Below, in pieces: positions 7,719-15,932 of a stretch of 47,768 nucleotides of DNA. Made by a program: the position numbers and the translations under genes. The notes under the pieces are model-generated. The model was not told the origin of the DNA, searched no databases, and saw only the letters and a program-made list of their open reading frames with translations. The number at the start of each line of letters is the position of its first letter. Position 1 is the stretch's first letter. The DNA is from JAXHUH01 sp034211175 (GTDB taxonomy: Bacteria; Actinomycetota; Acidimicrobiia; Acidimicrobiales; CAIXPF01). The stretch is taken from positions 1 through 47,768 of the forward strand of contig JAXHUH010000254.1 of assembly GCA_034211175.1 (NCBI GenBank), in the 5' to 3' direction.

Positions 7719-8650
7719 GCGACGCCGTGACCGCGGACGCCACCGAGCTCGGCGAGCCGCCGCCCGGCGTGCGCGGCAGCGCCGCGTGGTTCGGCTGGTT
7801 GCGCGGGGCCCGGGGCGCGCTGCCGGTGATCGTCGTGGTCGCCGGGCTCGTCGCCCTGTGGGAGGGCTACAAGGTCCTCGGCGGCCTCCTCGACGACCGC
7901 ATCGGTCCGTGGGACCTGCCCGTCGCGACCGACGACACGACGATGCCCCACTCGTGGGCCGTCATCGGATCACTCGGTGAGGAGGTCCAGAGCGGCCGCA
8001 CCACCGAACCGCTGTGGCGGGTGCTGTTCGACGCCGCCCTGTTCACCGCACGCGAGGCCGGCGTCGGGTTGGTCGCCGGTGCGGCGGCCGGCATCACCAT
8101 CGCCGTCGTCTTCTCGCTCCTGCCGGTCCTCGGGCGGGCGTTCCTGCCGTGGGTCGTCGTCACCCAGACGATCCCGTTCATCGCCACCGCACCGATGGTC
8201 GTCATCTGGGGCGGGCGCATCGGCTGGGACGCATGGGTGTCGGTCAGCCTGATCTCGTTCTACCTGGCGTTCTTCCCGATCGTCATCGCCATGGACCGCG
8301 GCCTCGCGTCGGCCGACCCGTCCAAGCTCGAGCTGATGCGGTCCTACGGGGCCGGCAGGCTCTCGGTCCTGTTCCGGCTGCGCTTCCCGTCCGCGGTGCC
8401 GTTCCTGTTCAGCGGGCTGCGCCTGTCGGCCGCCGCCGCGGTGATCGGCGCCATCGTCGGCGAGCTGCCGTCGGGCCAGCGCGACGGCGTCGGCCGCCTC
8501 CTGCTCACGTTCACCTCGTTCTTCGACCTCGACCCCGAACGGCTCTACGCCGCGGTCGCCGCCTCCGCGATGTTGGGCCTGGCGTTCGTCGGCGCGGTCG
8601 CCGCGGCCGAGAAGGTCGTCGGCCGCTCGATGGGGACGGTGTCGCCGTGA
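7715..8650 (+). CDS. ABC transporter permease, SsuC/ThiX type
   Basis: 311 aa from ATG 7715, which overlaps the stop of a short upstream ORF. About six hydrophobic segments are visible, beginning with LPVIVVVAGLVALWEGY. The EAA loop that contacts the ATPase is in ELMRSYGAGRLSVLFRLRFP. The family (BPD_transp_1) serves importers of taurine/sulfonates, nitrate, thiamine precursors, riboflavin and pyrimidine-like compounds. It is the first gene of a four-component importer, and the next gene (ATPase) starts inside its last codon (GTGA). A second, different permease follows, so the membrane part is probably a heterodimer. The substrate is set by the NMT1-type binding lipoprotein at the operon's end and is not known. 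Confidence 0.92.
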   Translation: MSDAVTADATELGEPPPGVRGSAAWFGWLRGARGALPVIVVVAGLVALWEGYKVLGGLLDDRIGPWDLPVATDDTTMPHSWAVIGSLGEEVQSGRTTEPLWRVLFDAALFTAREAGVGLVAGAAAGITIAVVFSLLPVLGRAFLPWVVVTQTIPFIATAPMVVIWGGRIGWDAWVSVSLISFYLAFFPIVIAMDRGLASADPSKLELMRSYGAGRLSVLFRLRFPSAVPFLFSGLRLSAAAAVIGAIVGELPSGQRDGVGRLLLTFTSFFDLDPERLYAAVAASAMLGLAFVGAVAAAEKVVGRSMGTVSP

Positions 8651-9492
8651 CCCCCGACGACCGCGCAACCACCACGCCGGCGCCGCCGGACGCGGCCACC
8701 GGCGACGACGTCACGCCCGCCGCGAGGCTCACCGGCGTCGAGGTCACGTTCGCGCCCAAGGGCTCGAAGGGACCGACGACGACGGCGCTGACCGGCATCG
8801 ACCTCGACATCGCGGCCGGCGGGTTCGTCACCCTGCTCGGCCCCTCCGGCTGCGGCAAGAGCACGCTGCTGCGGGTGCTGGCCGACCTGGTCGAACCGAC
8901 CGCCGGCACCGCCGAGGTGCTCGGCGGGCCGCCGCACGACGCCCGCCTCGGGCGCCGCTACGGCTTCGCGTTCCAGCAGGCCACGCTCTTCGAGTGGCGC
9001 ACCGTGCAGCGCAACATCGAGCTGCCGCTCGCGCTCGCCGGCATGTCCAAGCGCGAGCGCGGCCGGCGGGCCACCGAGATGTTGGAGCTCGTCGGCCTGG
9101 CCGACTTCGCCGACCACCGCCCCTCGCAGCTCTCGGGCGGCATGCAGCAGCGGGTCGCCATCGCTCGGGCGCTGTCGTTCGAGCCCGAGCTGCTGCTGAT
9201 GGACGAGCCGTTCGGTGCGCTCGACGAGATGACCCGCGAGCACCTCCAGGGCGAGCTGCTGCGCATCTGGCGAGAGACCGGCACGACAGTCGTGTTCGTC
9301 ACGCACTCGATCGCCGAGGCCGTGTTCCTGTCGACGAAGGTCGTGGTGCTCACCCCGCGGCCCGGGCGGATCCACAGCGTCGTCGACATCCCGCTCGGCG
9401 CCGAGCGCACGATGGACACCCGCGAGTCACCCGAGTACTACGAGCTGGTCAACGAGGTCCGCGAGCGGCTCCGGGCCGAGGGTGCGCTGTGA
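8647..9492 (+). CDS. ABC transporter ATP-binding protein (SsuB/TauB type)
   Basis: 281 aa from GTG 8647, overlapping the previous stop by 4 bp. All motifs of an active ATPase are present: Walker A GPSGCGKST, Q-loop QQATLFEW, signature LSGGMQQR, Walker B LLLMDEP, D-loop FGALDEMT and switch histidine VTHSIAEA. The region after the switch (VVVLTPRPGRIHSVVDIPL) is typical of nitrate/taurine/HMP-type importers. An N-terminal extension of about 28 residues rich in Thr, Ala and Asp precedes the ABC core. It energises the two permeases encoded on either side. Confidence 0.95.
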   Translation: MTPDDRATTTPAPPDAATGDDVTPAARLTGVEVTFAPKGSKGPTTTALTGIDLDIAAGGFVTLLGPSGCGKSTLLRVLADLVEPTAGTAEVLGGPPHDARLGRRYGFAFQQATLFEWRTVQRNIELPLALAGMSKRERGRRATEMLELVGLADFADHRPSQLSGGMQQRVAIARALSFEPELLLMDEPFGALDEMTREHLQGELLRIWRETGTTVVFVTHSIAEAVFLSTKVVVLTPRPGRIHSVVDIPLGAERTMDTRESPEYYELVNEVRERLRAEGAL

Positions 9493-10256
9493 GCACGCTC
9501 GGGCGCATCGCCCCGCCGCTCGTCGCCGGCGTGTTGATCTTCGGCACCTGGCAGCTCTGGGTCGGGCTCGGCGACATCGAGGACTTCCTGCTGCCCGCGC
9601 CGTCCGCCATCGCCCGGGCGCTGGTCGACGAGTGGTCGACGATCTGGCCCGCCGCGCTGGCCACGTTGTGGTCGGCGTTCGCCGGCCTGGTCGTCGGCGC
9701 CGCGGCGGCGGTGGCCATGGCGCTGCTCACGGTCCGGTTCCGTGGCCTCGGCCACGGCCTCACCCCGCTCGCCACCGTCGTGGCCGCCACCCCGATCGTG
9801 GTGCTCGCGCCGATCGCCAACATCTGGTTCGGCCTGCTCTCGCCGCTCTCGAAGATCAGCGTCGTCGCCGTGGTCACGTTCTTCCCGGTGTTCGTGAACG
9901 TGTCCCGGGGCCTGCAGGCGGTGCCGACCAACGAGCTCGAGCTGATGCGGTCCTACGCGGCCGGCACCCGGGCGACGCTCACCCAGCTGCGGGTGCCGCG
10001 GTCGCTGCCGTTGCTGTTCACCGGGCTGAAGGTGGCCGCGTCGCTGGCCATGATCACCACCATCGTCGCCGAGTACTTCGGCGGCTCCCGGCGGCGCCTC
10101 GGCGTGCTGATCTCCCAGCAGGCCTCGGTCGTCCGCTTCGACGTCGCGTGGGCCGGCATCGCCGTGGCCTGCGCGCTGGCGCTGCTCCTCTACGGGGCGG
10201 TCCTGCTCACCGAACGCCTGGTCACCCCGTGGCACGACCAGGCGTCCGAGCGATGA
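9489..10256 (+). CDS. ABC transporter permease, second subunit
   Basis: 255 aa from GTG 9489, with the GTGA overlap on the ATPase stop. BPD_transp_1 fold; the EAA loop reads ELMRSYAAGTRATLTQLRVP and aligns with that of the first permease (ELMRSY-AG), but the rest is divergent, so the two are different subunits and not a recent duplication. The start LGRIAPPLVAGVLIFGTWQL is the first membrane helix, and LLPAPSAIARAL is the usual motif after it. The gene ends in ATGA, which opens the 30-codon ORF that follows. Confidence 0.93.
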   Translation: MSTLGRIAPPLVAGVLIFGTWQLWVGLGDIEDFLLPAPSAIARALVDEWSTIWPAALATLWSAFAGLVVGAAAAVAMALLTVRFRGLGHGLTPLATVVAATPIVVLAPIANIWFGLLSPLSKISVVAVVTFFPVFVNVSRGLQAVPTNELELMRSYAAGTRATLTQLRVPRSLPLLFTGLKVAASLAMITTIVAEYFGGSRRRLGVLISQQASVVRFDVAWAGIAVACALALLLYGAVLLTERLVTPWHDQASER

Positions 10257-10345
10257 GCGCCGGGGCGAACCCGGCCGACACCGACAACGATCCTCGGCGA
10301 GCCGACCACCGGCCCGCCGCCCACGTGACATGGAGGAACCCGTGA
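10253..10345 (+). CDS. Possible 30-residue ORF bridging permease and binding-protein genes
   Basis: ATG 10253 overlaps the permease stop (ATGA). The ORF encodes MSAGANPADTDNDPRRADHR and ten more residues, and its TGA (10343-10345) overlaps the GTG start of the lipoprotein gene. Both ends thus fit the coupling pattern of the operon. The peptide is hydrophilic with no recognisable motif. It may be a translational bridge without a functional product. Confidence 0.4.
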   Translation: MSAGANPADTDNDPRRADHRPAAHVTWRNP

Positions 10346-11580
10346 GCCGACCGACCACGACATCCCGGCGGCGTGGCCGCCACCGGCTCAGCGCCGTCGT
10401 CGCGGCCGTGCTGGCGCTGTCGCTGATCGCCGCCGCGTGCGGCGACGACGATGACGACGCCGGCGACGACGACGTCAGCACCGACGAGACCACCTCCGAG
10501 GACACCGGCGACGAGGGCGACGACGCCGGTGACGAGGAGGGGGGTGACGAGGAAGGTGCGGCCGACGGCGAGATGACCGAGCTGTCGCTCCAGCTCCAGT
10601 GGTTCGCCCAGTCCCAGTTCGCCGGCTACTACGCCGCGCTGGAGGAGGGGTTCTACGAGGACGAGGGCCTCGACGTCGAGATCCTCGAGGGCGGCGTCGA
10701 CATCGTGCCCCAGCAGGTGCTCGGCTCCGGCCAGGCCGAGCTGGCCATCGCCTGGGTGCCGAAGGCGCTCGCCTCCCGCGAGGAGGGCCTCGACATCATC
10801 GACGTCGGCCAGATCTTCCAGCGCAGCGGCACCCTCCAGGTGTCGTGGGCCGACGACGAGATCACCGAGCCCGCCGACCTCGAGGGCACCGTCGTCGGCA
10901 ACTGGGGCTTCGGCAACGAGTTCGAGCTGCTCGCCGGCATCCGCTCCGCGGGGCTCGATCCCGAGTCCGACGTCGAGCTCGTCCAGCAGAACTTCGACAT
11001 GCAGGCGCTGATCAACCGGGAGATCGACGCCGCCCAGGCGATGATCTACAACGAGTACGGCATCCTCCTCGAGAGCGAGGACCCCGACACCGGCGAGCTG
11101 TTCCAGCCCGAGCAGTTCAACGTGATCGACTGGAACGACGTCGGCACCGCCATGCTCCAGGACGCCATCTGGGCCCGGTCCGACTGGCCGGCCGAGAACG
11201 GCGAGACGCTCGAGGCGTTCCTCACGGCCACGCTGCGGGGCTGGATCTTCTGCCGCGACAACTTCGACGCCTGCGTCGACCACGTCATGGCGGCGGGCCC
11301 GGCGCTCGACCGGCTCCACCAGGAGTACATGCTCAACGAGATCAACGCCCTGATCTGGCCGTCGCCCGGCGGGATCGGCATGGTCGACGAGGACCTGTGG
11401 GCCCAGACCATCGAGGTCTCCCTCGACACCGAGCTCCTCGCCGAGGACCCGGGCGCCGAGGCCTACGACGACAGCTACGTCGCCGCCGCCATCGAGGCCC
11501 TGGAGGCCGACGGCGTCGACGTCACCGGCGAGGGCTTCGAGAAGCTCGACATCGATCTCAGCGCCGCGGGCGGAGGCTGA
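10342..11580 (+). CDS. NMT1/THI5-type substrate-binding lipoprotein of an ABC importer
   Basis: 412 aa from GTG 10342; GGAGG at 10332-10336 fits this start better than the in-frame ATG at 10330. Signal peptide with lipobox LIAAAC (lipid-anchored C33), then a 40-residue very acidic linker (D/E/G runs). The binding domain begins LSLQLQWFAQSQFAGYYAAL, the signature of NMT1/THI5-like proteins, followed by GFYEDEGLDVEI and the GSGQAELAIAW loop. Relatives bind thiamine pyrimidine precursors, riboflavin, pyrimidines or sulfonates. There is no thiamine gene nearby. A link to the heterocycle-degradation operon 20 kb away is possible but unsupported. A strong hairpin follows the gene. Confidence 0.93.
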   Translation: MSRPTTTSRRRGRHRLSAVVAAVLALSLIAAACGDDDDDAGDDDVSTDETTSEDTGDEGDDAGDEEGGDEEGAADGEMTELSLQLQWFAQSQFAGYYAALEEGFYEDEGLDVEILEGGVDIVPQQVLGSGQAELAIAWVPKALASREEGLDIIDVGQIFQRSGTLQVSWADDEITEPADLEGTVVGNWGFGNEFELLAGIRSAGLDPESDVELVQQNFDMQALINREIDAAQAMIYNEYGILLESEDPDTGELFQPEQFNVIDWNDVGTAMLQDAIWARSDWPAENGETLEAFLTATLRGWIFCRDNFDACVDHVMAAGPALDRLHQEYMLNEINALIWPSPGGIGMVDEDLWAQTIEVSLDTELLAEDPGAEAYDDSYVAAAIEALEADGVDVTGEGFEKLDIDLSAAGGG

Positions 11581-11587
11581 GAGACCC

Positions 11588-11624
11588 GACGGGTGGGGCG
11601 GCCGGGTCGACCGCCCCACCCGTC
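11588..11624 (+). terminator. Hairpin at the end of the NMT1-type ABC operon
   Basis: Perfect 14-bp stem (GACGGGTGGGGCGG / CCGCCCCACCCGTC) with a 9-base loop, eight bases after the lipoprotein stop. No T-tract. Confidence 0.85.
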
Positions 11625-11680
11625 GCCGTCTGCGACGATGGCCTGATGGTTCAGGTCGATCGCCGCGAAGGGAGTGCCGC

Positions 11681-12523
11681 GTGATCCTCGTGACGTCGGC
11701 CGGGGGCAAGACCGGACTGGCGGTGACCGCGGCGCTCGAGGCGGCCGGCGAGCCGGTGCGGGCGCTGCGGCGCACGCCGGGTGCGGTGCCGGGCGCGACC
11801 GAGGTCGTCAGCGGCAACGTCGCCGACCTCGGCCCCCACCTCGACGGGGTGCGGGCCGTGTACCTGATCTGGCCCAACTTCACCGAGGGCGAGGCCGACG
11901 GGGTCGGCGCCGCCATCGACGCGTGCCGGGCGGCGGGTGTCGAGCGGTTCGTCTACCACTCGGTGCTCCACCCCCACGTACGGGCGATGCCCCACCACTG
12001 GGACAAGGCCGACGCCGAGGAGGCCCTGTTCGAGTCGGGGCTGGCGTTCGTGTCGCTCCAGCCGGGCGCCTACATGGACAACATCGGCGGCCAGGCGCCG
12101 GGCATCGCCGCCAGCGGCCGCCTCGAGTCGCCGTGGGGCCTCGAGGCCCGCCAGTCGCTGGTCGACCTGGCCGATGTCGCCGAGGTCGCGGTGCGGGCGT
12201 GCCGCGACGACGCGATGGTCGGCGGCTGCTTCGAGCTGTGCGGCCCCGAGGCGCTCGACGCCGGGGACCTCGCGGTCCGCCTGACCGAGGCGTTCGGCGT
12301 CGACGTCGACGCGATCGACATCGGCAGCACCGGCTGGGGCGAGGCCGCCCGCGACGGCGGGATGACGGCCTACGCCTGCCGGTGCGGCATGCTCATGGCC
12401 GACCACTACCGCGACCACGGGTTCTGCGGGTCAGACGTCGTCCTGCGGGCCCTGCTCGGCCGGGAGCCCACCACCTTCGCCGCCTGGGCCGCCCGCCTCG
12501 CCCGCAGCCACCGAGCCGCCTGA
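11681..12523 (+). CDS. NmrA-like NAD(P)-binding oxidoreductase (atypical SDR)
   Basis: 280 aa from GTG 11681, with GAAGGGAG upstream. The N-terminal Rossmann motif is TSAGGKTG after MILV, and the acceptor loop (RALRRTPG) favours NADPH. The chain follows the NmrA plan: VYLIWPNF, then ERFVYHSVLHPH, HWDKADAEEAL and LQPGAYMDN. Most proteins of this type are quinone or NADPH sensors/reductases of unknown substrate. The C-terminus has several cysteines (YACRCGM, GFCGSD). It is monocistronic after a terminator. Its last 93 bases overlap the end of a convergent small membrane-protein gene. Confidence 0.9.
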   Translation: MILVTSAGGKTGLAVTAALEAAGEPVRALRRTPGAVPGATEVVSGNVADLGPHLDGVRAVYLIWPNFTEGEADGVGAAIDACRAAGVERFVYHSVLHPHVRAMPHHWDKADAEEALFESGLAFVSLQPGAYMDNIGGQAPGIAASGRLESPWGLEARQSLVDLADVAEVAVRACRDDAMVGGCFELCGPEALDAGDLAVRLTEAFGVDVDAIDIGSTGWGEAARDGGMTAYACRCGMLMADHYRDHGFCGSDVVLRALLGREPTTFAAWAARLARSHRAA

Positions 12524-12823
12524 GTCGCCATCGGCGACCGCCGAGGCGGTCCACGGGTAGACGAGGGTGAGGACGAGCCCGACGATGGCGACGGCCAGGC
12601 TCACCGTCTCGACCGCCACGCTGATCCGCTGCTCCCGGGTGTCCGCCTCCTGGTAGTGGCGCTCGAACCGGGTGTCGAGCGCACCCCGGTCGAGCATCGC
12701 CAGCACGGCGACCGCCTGGGCGTGGCGGGCCTCTCGGCGGCGCACGACCCACCACAGCAGCGTGAGCGGCGCGCACACGACGCCAGCGAACATCATCAGC
12801 AGCCCGAGCTGGTTGGCGCTCAT
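12431..12823 (-). CDS. Small two-helix membrane protein, unknown function
   Basis: 130 aa from ATG 12823. Helix 1 is about residues 5-25 (LGLLMMFAGVVCAPLTLLWW), followed by basic RRREARH; a charged, probably helical cytosolic segment (RFERHYQEADTREQRISV) leads to helix 2, about 68-90. The tail is Gly/Glu-rich and ends QGPQDDV. The tail is encoded by DNA that also codes, on the other strand, for the last 31 codons of the NmrA-like gene. The hydrophobic pattern and charge distribution make it a real gene; the RBS is weak (GCGGGGGTCG). Family not recognised. Confidence 0.65.
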   Translation of the reverse strand: MSANQLGLLMMFAGVVCAPLTLLWWVVRRREARHAQAVAVLAMLDRGALDTRFERHYQEADTREQRISVAVETVSLAVAIVGLVLTLVYPWTASAVADGDSGGSVAAGEAGGPGGEGGGLPAEQGPQDDV

Positions 12824-13175
12824 CGTCGACCCCCGCGATCGGTCAACTCGTCTCGTCGGTCCCCCCGGACCCTTCCCCTGATCTGACGTCGGCCACCGGC
12901 GTCGGGTTTCGGCCCGGCGCCGATCGCGCGCGCTCCGCGACAACTTCGTCACGAGCGCGCAAACCTGTGTCCGAGGAGCGGGTCCGGGAGGTCCGAGCCC
13001 TCATCCGGTGAGACGCTCCCGGCCGGCGCGCGTGACGGGCTGGCTGCCGGTTCGATCGACCACGTGGTTCATCTCCCTGGTGGTGGGAGCGCGCGTGATG
13101 ATCGTTTGATACCGCGCGTTCGACGCGCCGACGGTCGCTCGAGCTCCGGCGGGGCAGAGGTGAGCCGTCGTGTGC
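12824..13175. other. Intergenic region without a recognisable gene
   Basis: About 350 bases containing the upstream region of the small membrane-protein gene. An 8-bp inverted repeat (GCGCGCTC 12928-12935 / GAGCGCGC 12953-12960) with a 17-base loop is the only structure seen. No convincing ORF or RNA gene. Confidence 0.5.
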
Positions 13176-13550
13176 TCAGGCGGCGCGAGGCTCCTCGACG
13201 ACCTGCTCGGCATCGACGGGAACGCTCCGGCGTGCTGCCCCGAGCCATCCGGAGACCCGTGCAACGAGCACCGACGGCTCGATGGCCGGGCGCGCAAGGC
13301 GCTCGGCCCGGAACGCGGCCCAGCGGGCGCCGGTGTGGGTGAGCGTCCAGCCGTCGGCGAGCCACGAGCCGTCGGATGCGGTGACGACCCACCGCCACGG
13401 CGGGTTGGAGGCGGCCATGGCCGGCGGCGTCGGGTGCACGTGTCGGCCCGCGGCCTGCGTCTCCAGATCGCCGGCCGGCTCGCGCAGCGCGTGCGACGCC
13501 GTGCCCGTCAGGTCGATCGAGATCGGGGCGGTCGCACGTTCGTCGAGCAT
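13176..13550 (-). CDS. Hypothetical protein, 124 aa
   Basis: ATG 13550 (MLDERATAPISIDLTG) is chosen because AGGAG lies seven bases upstream; an in-frame GTG exists at 13568. Soluble and without cysteine. The middle (PPWRWVVTASDGSWLADGW, then TLTHTGARWAAF) is Trp-rich and looks like a beta-hairpin-containing small domain. Rest Ala/Arg-rich. I do not recognise the family. It stands alone between a membrane-protein gene and the SnoaL/GNAT pair, all transcribed leftward. Confidence 0.55.
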   Translation of the reverse strand: MLDERATAPISIDLTGTASHALREPAGDLETQAAGRHVHPTPPAMAASNPPWRWVVTASDGSWLADGWTLTHTGARWAAFRAERLARPAIEPSVLVARVSGWLGAARRSVPVDAEQVVEEPRAA

Positions 13551-13732
13551 CGGCGGGTCTCCTGGCACACGGTTCGCGATGGACGGCGACCGTCCGGGCC
13601 CGCCGCCCGTCCGGTCACCAACCTGGTTGACGGCAATCGTGGCACGTCGATTGAGGCCGCGTCACCGAACCGATGTCACCGAAACCGACGTCACCCGAAC
13701 CGATGGCGGGATCGGCGTGGGCACGGTCCCGG

Positions 13733-14146
13733 TCAGGCAGGTGGGGGTAGGAGGCCGGTGAACACGACGAGCAGCTCGATCCGGTCGTCACGGGCCGCGA
13801 GCCGGGCGACGTCCATGCCCCGGTGGGACCCGGACGGCCCGTGCCACGTCCAGCACCACCTGGCGGTGCGATGCACCCACTCGACCTCGGTCACGGCCCG
13901 GGCCGAGGCACCCTCGAGCGCGGTGCGGATCAGGTGCACGCGCTCGACGATGGCGGCATGGCCGATCGAGGGTTCGCCGAGCGCCGCCGACTCGACGCGG
14001 GCGTCAGGGGTGAACACGTCGGCGACCGCCGAGGGGACGACCCCGTGGTCCGCGCCGAAGAGCGACCGGTAGCGCTCGATCACGCGGTCGGGCGCGGTGG
14101 TGCGGGCGGCGTGGCGTGTCGTCGTGGCCCGGCCACGGTCGCTCAT
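13733..14146 (-). CDS. SnoaL-like / NTF2-fold small protein
   Basis: 137 aa from ATG 14146, overlapping the stop of the upstream GNAT gene by 4 bp (ATGA). The order of elements fits the NTF2/SnoaL fold: helix VIERYRSLFG, then VADVFTPDARVESAALGEPSIGH (the hydrophobic cone entrance), helix AAIVERVHLIRTAL, and beta strands AVTEVEWVHRTARWCWTWHG and RIELLVVFTGLL. Members are polyketide cyclases, isomerases, or ligand-binding proteins without known function. The first 20 residues are Arg/Thr-rich and may be an over-extended start. Co-transcribed with the GNAT gene. Confidence 0.72.
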   Translation of the reverse strand: MSDRGRATTTRHAARTTAPDRVIERYRSLFGADHGVVPSAVADVFTPDARVESAALGEPSIGHAAIVERVHLIRTALEGASARAVTEVEWVHRTARWCWTWHGPSGSHRGMDVARLAARDDRIELLVVFTGLLPPPA

Positions 14147-14724
14147 CGGGCGCACGAGCGGGTCAGCTCGAGGGCCATGACGATGGCGTGATCGATGCCG
14201 ACGAGCGGGGTGGTCGCCACGTGCCGGAAGCCGTGGCGCCGGTAGAGCCCGATCGCGGGATCCATGAGCCCGGGGACCGTCTCGAGCCACGCCCGGGCGG
14301 CCCCGGCGCGGCGAGCCCACCCGAGCCCCGTCCGCAGGAGGAGGTCGGCGAGGCCGCGACCCCGTGTGGCGGGATCGACGTACAGGCGCTTGACCTCCGC
14401 GTCGCCGGTGTGGTCGATGCGGACCGCGACCGTGCCCGACGGTCCACCGCCATCGTCGGCGACCAGCAGGACCGATGCCGGTGAGGAGTAGGCGCGCTCG
14501 AGATCGGACAGCTCGTCGGCGAAGGCCGGTTGCACATGGCGCACCGTGATGGCGCCGGTGTGCTCGATCCACGCGACGTAGTCGTGGAGGAGCCGGGTCG
14601 CAGCGAGCCAGTCGGCCCGGGTGCCGGCGGGGCGGACCGTGGCGTGGGCGATGGGCGGTCGCTGGCGCAACGCGGGCGACCGGGGTGCTGCCGCGCCGGT
14701 GGACGTGCTGGCGAGGTTGGTCAT
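14143..14724 (-). CDS. GNAT-family N-acetyltransferase
   Basis: 193 aa from ATG 14724. The acetyl-CoA-binding motif A is clear: VKRLYVDPATRGRGLADLLL (RxxGxG/A variant RGRGLA), followed by motif B GLYRRHGFRHV. The N-terminal 45 residues are low-complexity (Ser/Ala/Pro), so a later start is possible. Substrate unknown. The next gene (SnoaL-like) begins within its stop codon. It is divergent from the TrpXYZ-like importer, with a 115-base shared upstream region holding two dyad elements. Confidence 0.85.
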   Translation of the reverse strand: MTNLASTSTGAAAPRSPALRQRPPIAHATVRPAGTRADWLAATRLLHDYVAWIEHTGAITVRHVQPAFADELSDLERAYSSPASVLLVADDGGGPSGTVAVRIDHTGDAEVKRLYVDPATRGRGLADLLLRTGLGWARRAGAARAWLETVPGLMDPAIGLYRRHGFRHVATTPLVGIDHAIVMALELTRSCAR

Positions 14725-14777
14725 GCCCGTCGCAGCGTGATCCCGGCGGTGACGGTGTGACCCGCCGGTGATCACGA

Positions 14778-14818
14778 CGTGACCCGCGAGGTCACGCCGG
14801 TCGGGGATGAACATCCCC
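14778..14818. promoter_or_regulatory. Two palindromic elements upstream of the PF04392 importer
   Basis: Element 1: CGTGACC-N5-GGTCACG at 14778-14796 (7-bp arms). Element 2: GGGGATG-AA-CATCCCC at 14803-14818, ending 21 bases before the lipoprotein start and close to its RBS (GAAAGGGA). The sequence GTGACCCGC also occurs twice just upstream (about 14757-14787). The position between divergent genes suits an operator; the regulator is unknown. Confidence 0.45.
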
Positions 14819-14839
14819 CCGATCGAAAGGGACATCACC

Positions 14840-15868
14840 ATGACGACCCGCAACCGCAGCCGCAGATGGGCACTCGCTCCCGTTGCCCTCCTCGCCATCC
14901 CGCTCGCCGCCTGCGGAGGTTCGGGCGACGACCGCGCCGCCGGCGCCGCGGACAGCCCCGAGCGCGGGGCCGCGACCGAGGCGGCCGAGCCGGTGACGAT
15001 CGGCATGTTCGAGATCACGAGCGGTGCCGTGTTCGACGAGATCAGCGACGGGTTCGTCGACGGCTTCCTCGAAGGGACCGGGCTCGCGCCCGACCAGATC
15101 ACCCTCGTCGAGGAGAACGCGCAGGGCGACCCGAGCCTGATCCAGAGCATCGCCCGGGGCTTCGCCGAAGGTGACGCCGACATGGTCGCCGTCGTCGGCA
15201 CCCCCGCGGTGATCGCCCAGGCCGAGCTGATCGACGACCGGCCGGTGATCGCCATGGCGATGGGCGACCCGGTCGGCGCAGGGGTGGCCGAGTCGCTCGA
15301 CGCGCCGGGTGGCAACGTCACCGGCAGCATCGACTACATCGACCCGGCGCTCCTCGTCGACGACCTCGTCGCCGTCCACCCGGACCTCGCCTCCATCGGC
15401 ACCGTCCACGACCCGGCCAACCAGAACATGCAGGTCTGGGTCGAGGACCTGCGGGCCACGACCACCGAGCGAGACATCGAGCTGGTCGAGGCGTCGGCGA
15501 CCGGCACCTCGGAGGTCGACGCCGCCGCCCGCTCCCTCGACGGCCGGGTCGAGGTCGTGCTGACCGGGCCCGACACGATGGTCATCGAGGCGATCGGCGC
15601 CGTCGGCCAGGTCGCCCGACGTGGCGACATCCCGCTCTACACCGTGGGCGCCGACGTCGAGGTCGAGGGAGTCGTCGCCGCGCTCGGCCCCGACTACGGC
15701 GAGGTCGGTCGCCTTGCCGGCATCGCCGCGGCGGAGGTGCACCTCGGCTCACCGGCCGGTGAGGTCGCGTTCGGCCGTCCCGGAGCGCTCGAGTGGACCC
15801 TCGACGACGCCGAAGCCGATCGGCTCGGGCTCTCGATCCCCGCCGAGCTGCTCGGCCCGTCCTCCTGA
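14840..15868 (+). CDS. PF04392-type ABC substrate-binding lipoprotein (TrpX-like)
   Basis: 342 aa from ATG 14840 (RBS GAAAGGGA, 14825-14832). Signal peptide with lipobox IPLAAC, so lipid-anchored at C25, then a short Gly/Asp/Ala linker. The body has the ABC_sub_bind signatures: IQSIARGFAEGDADMVAVVG, then AMGDPVGAGVAESLDAPGGN and VTGSIDYID, the conserved PGGNVTG region. In streptococci related proteins take up aromatic amino acids (TrpXYZ/VanXYZ-type systems), but the ligand varies. First gene of a three-component importer; the permease starts 64 bases downstream. Confidence 0.92.
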   Translation: MTTRNRSRRWALAPVALLAIPLAACGGSGDDRAAGAADSPERGAATEAAEPVTIGMFEITSGAVFDEISDGFVDGFLEGTGLAPDQITLVEENAQGDPSLIQSIARGFAEGDADMVAVVGTPAVIAQAELIDDRPVIAMAMGDPVGAGVAESLDAPGGNVTGSIDYIDPALLVDDLVAVHPDLASIGTVHDPANQNMQVWVEDLRATTTERDIELVEASATGTSEVDAAARSLDGRVEVVLTGPDTMVIEAIGAVGQVARRGDIPLYTVGADVEVEGVVAALGPDYGEVGRLAGIAAAEVHLGSPAGEVAFGRPGALEWTLDDAEADRLGLSIPAELLGPSS

Positions 15869-15932
15869 GCCCGCAGCTGCCGGGGCGGGGCACCGACCCG
15901 ACGGTGCCCCGCCCCGGAGCGAAGGAGCCCAC

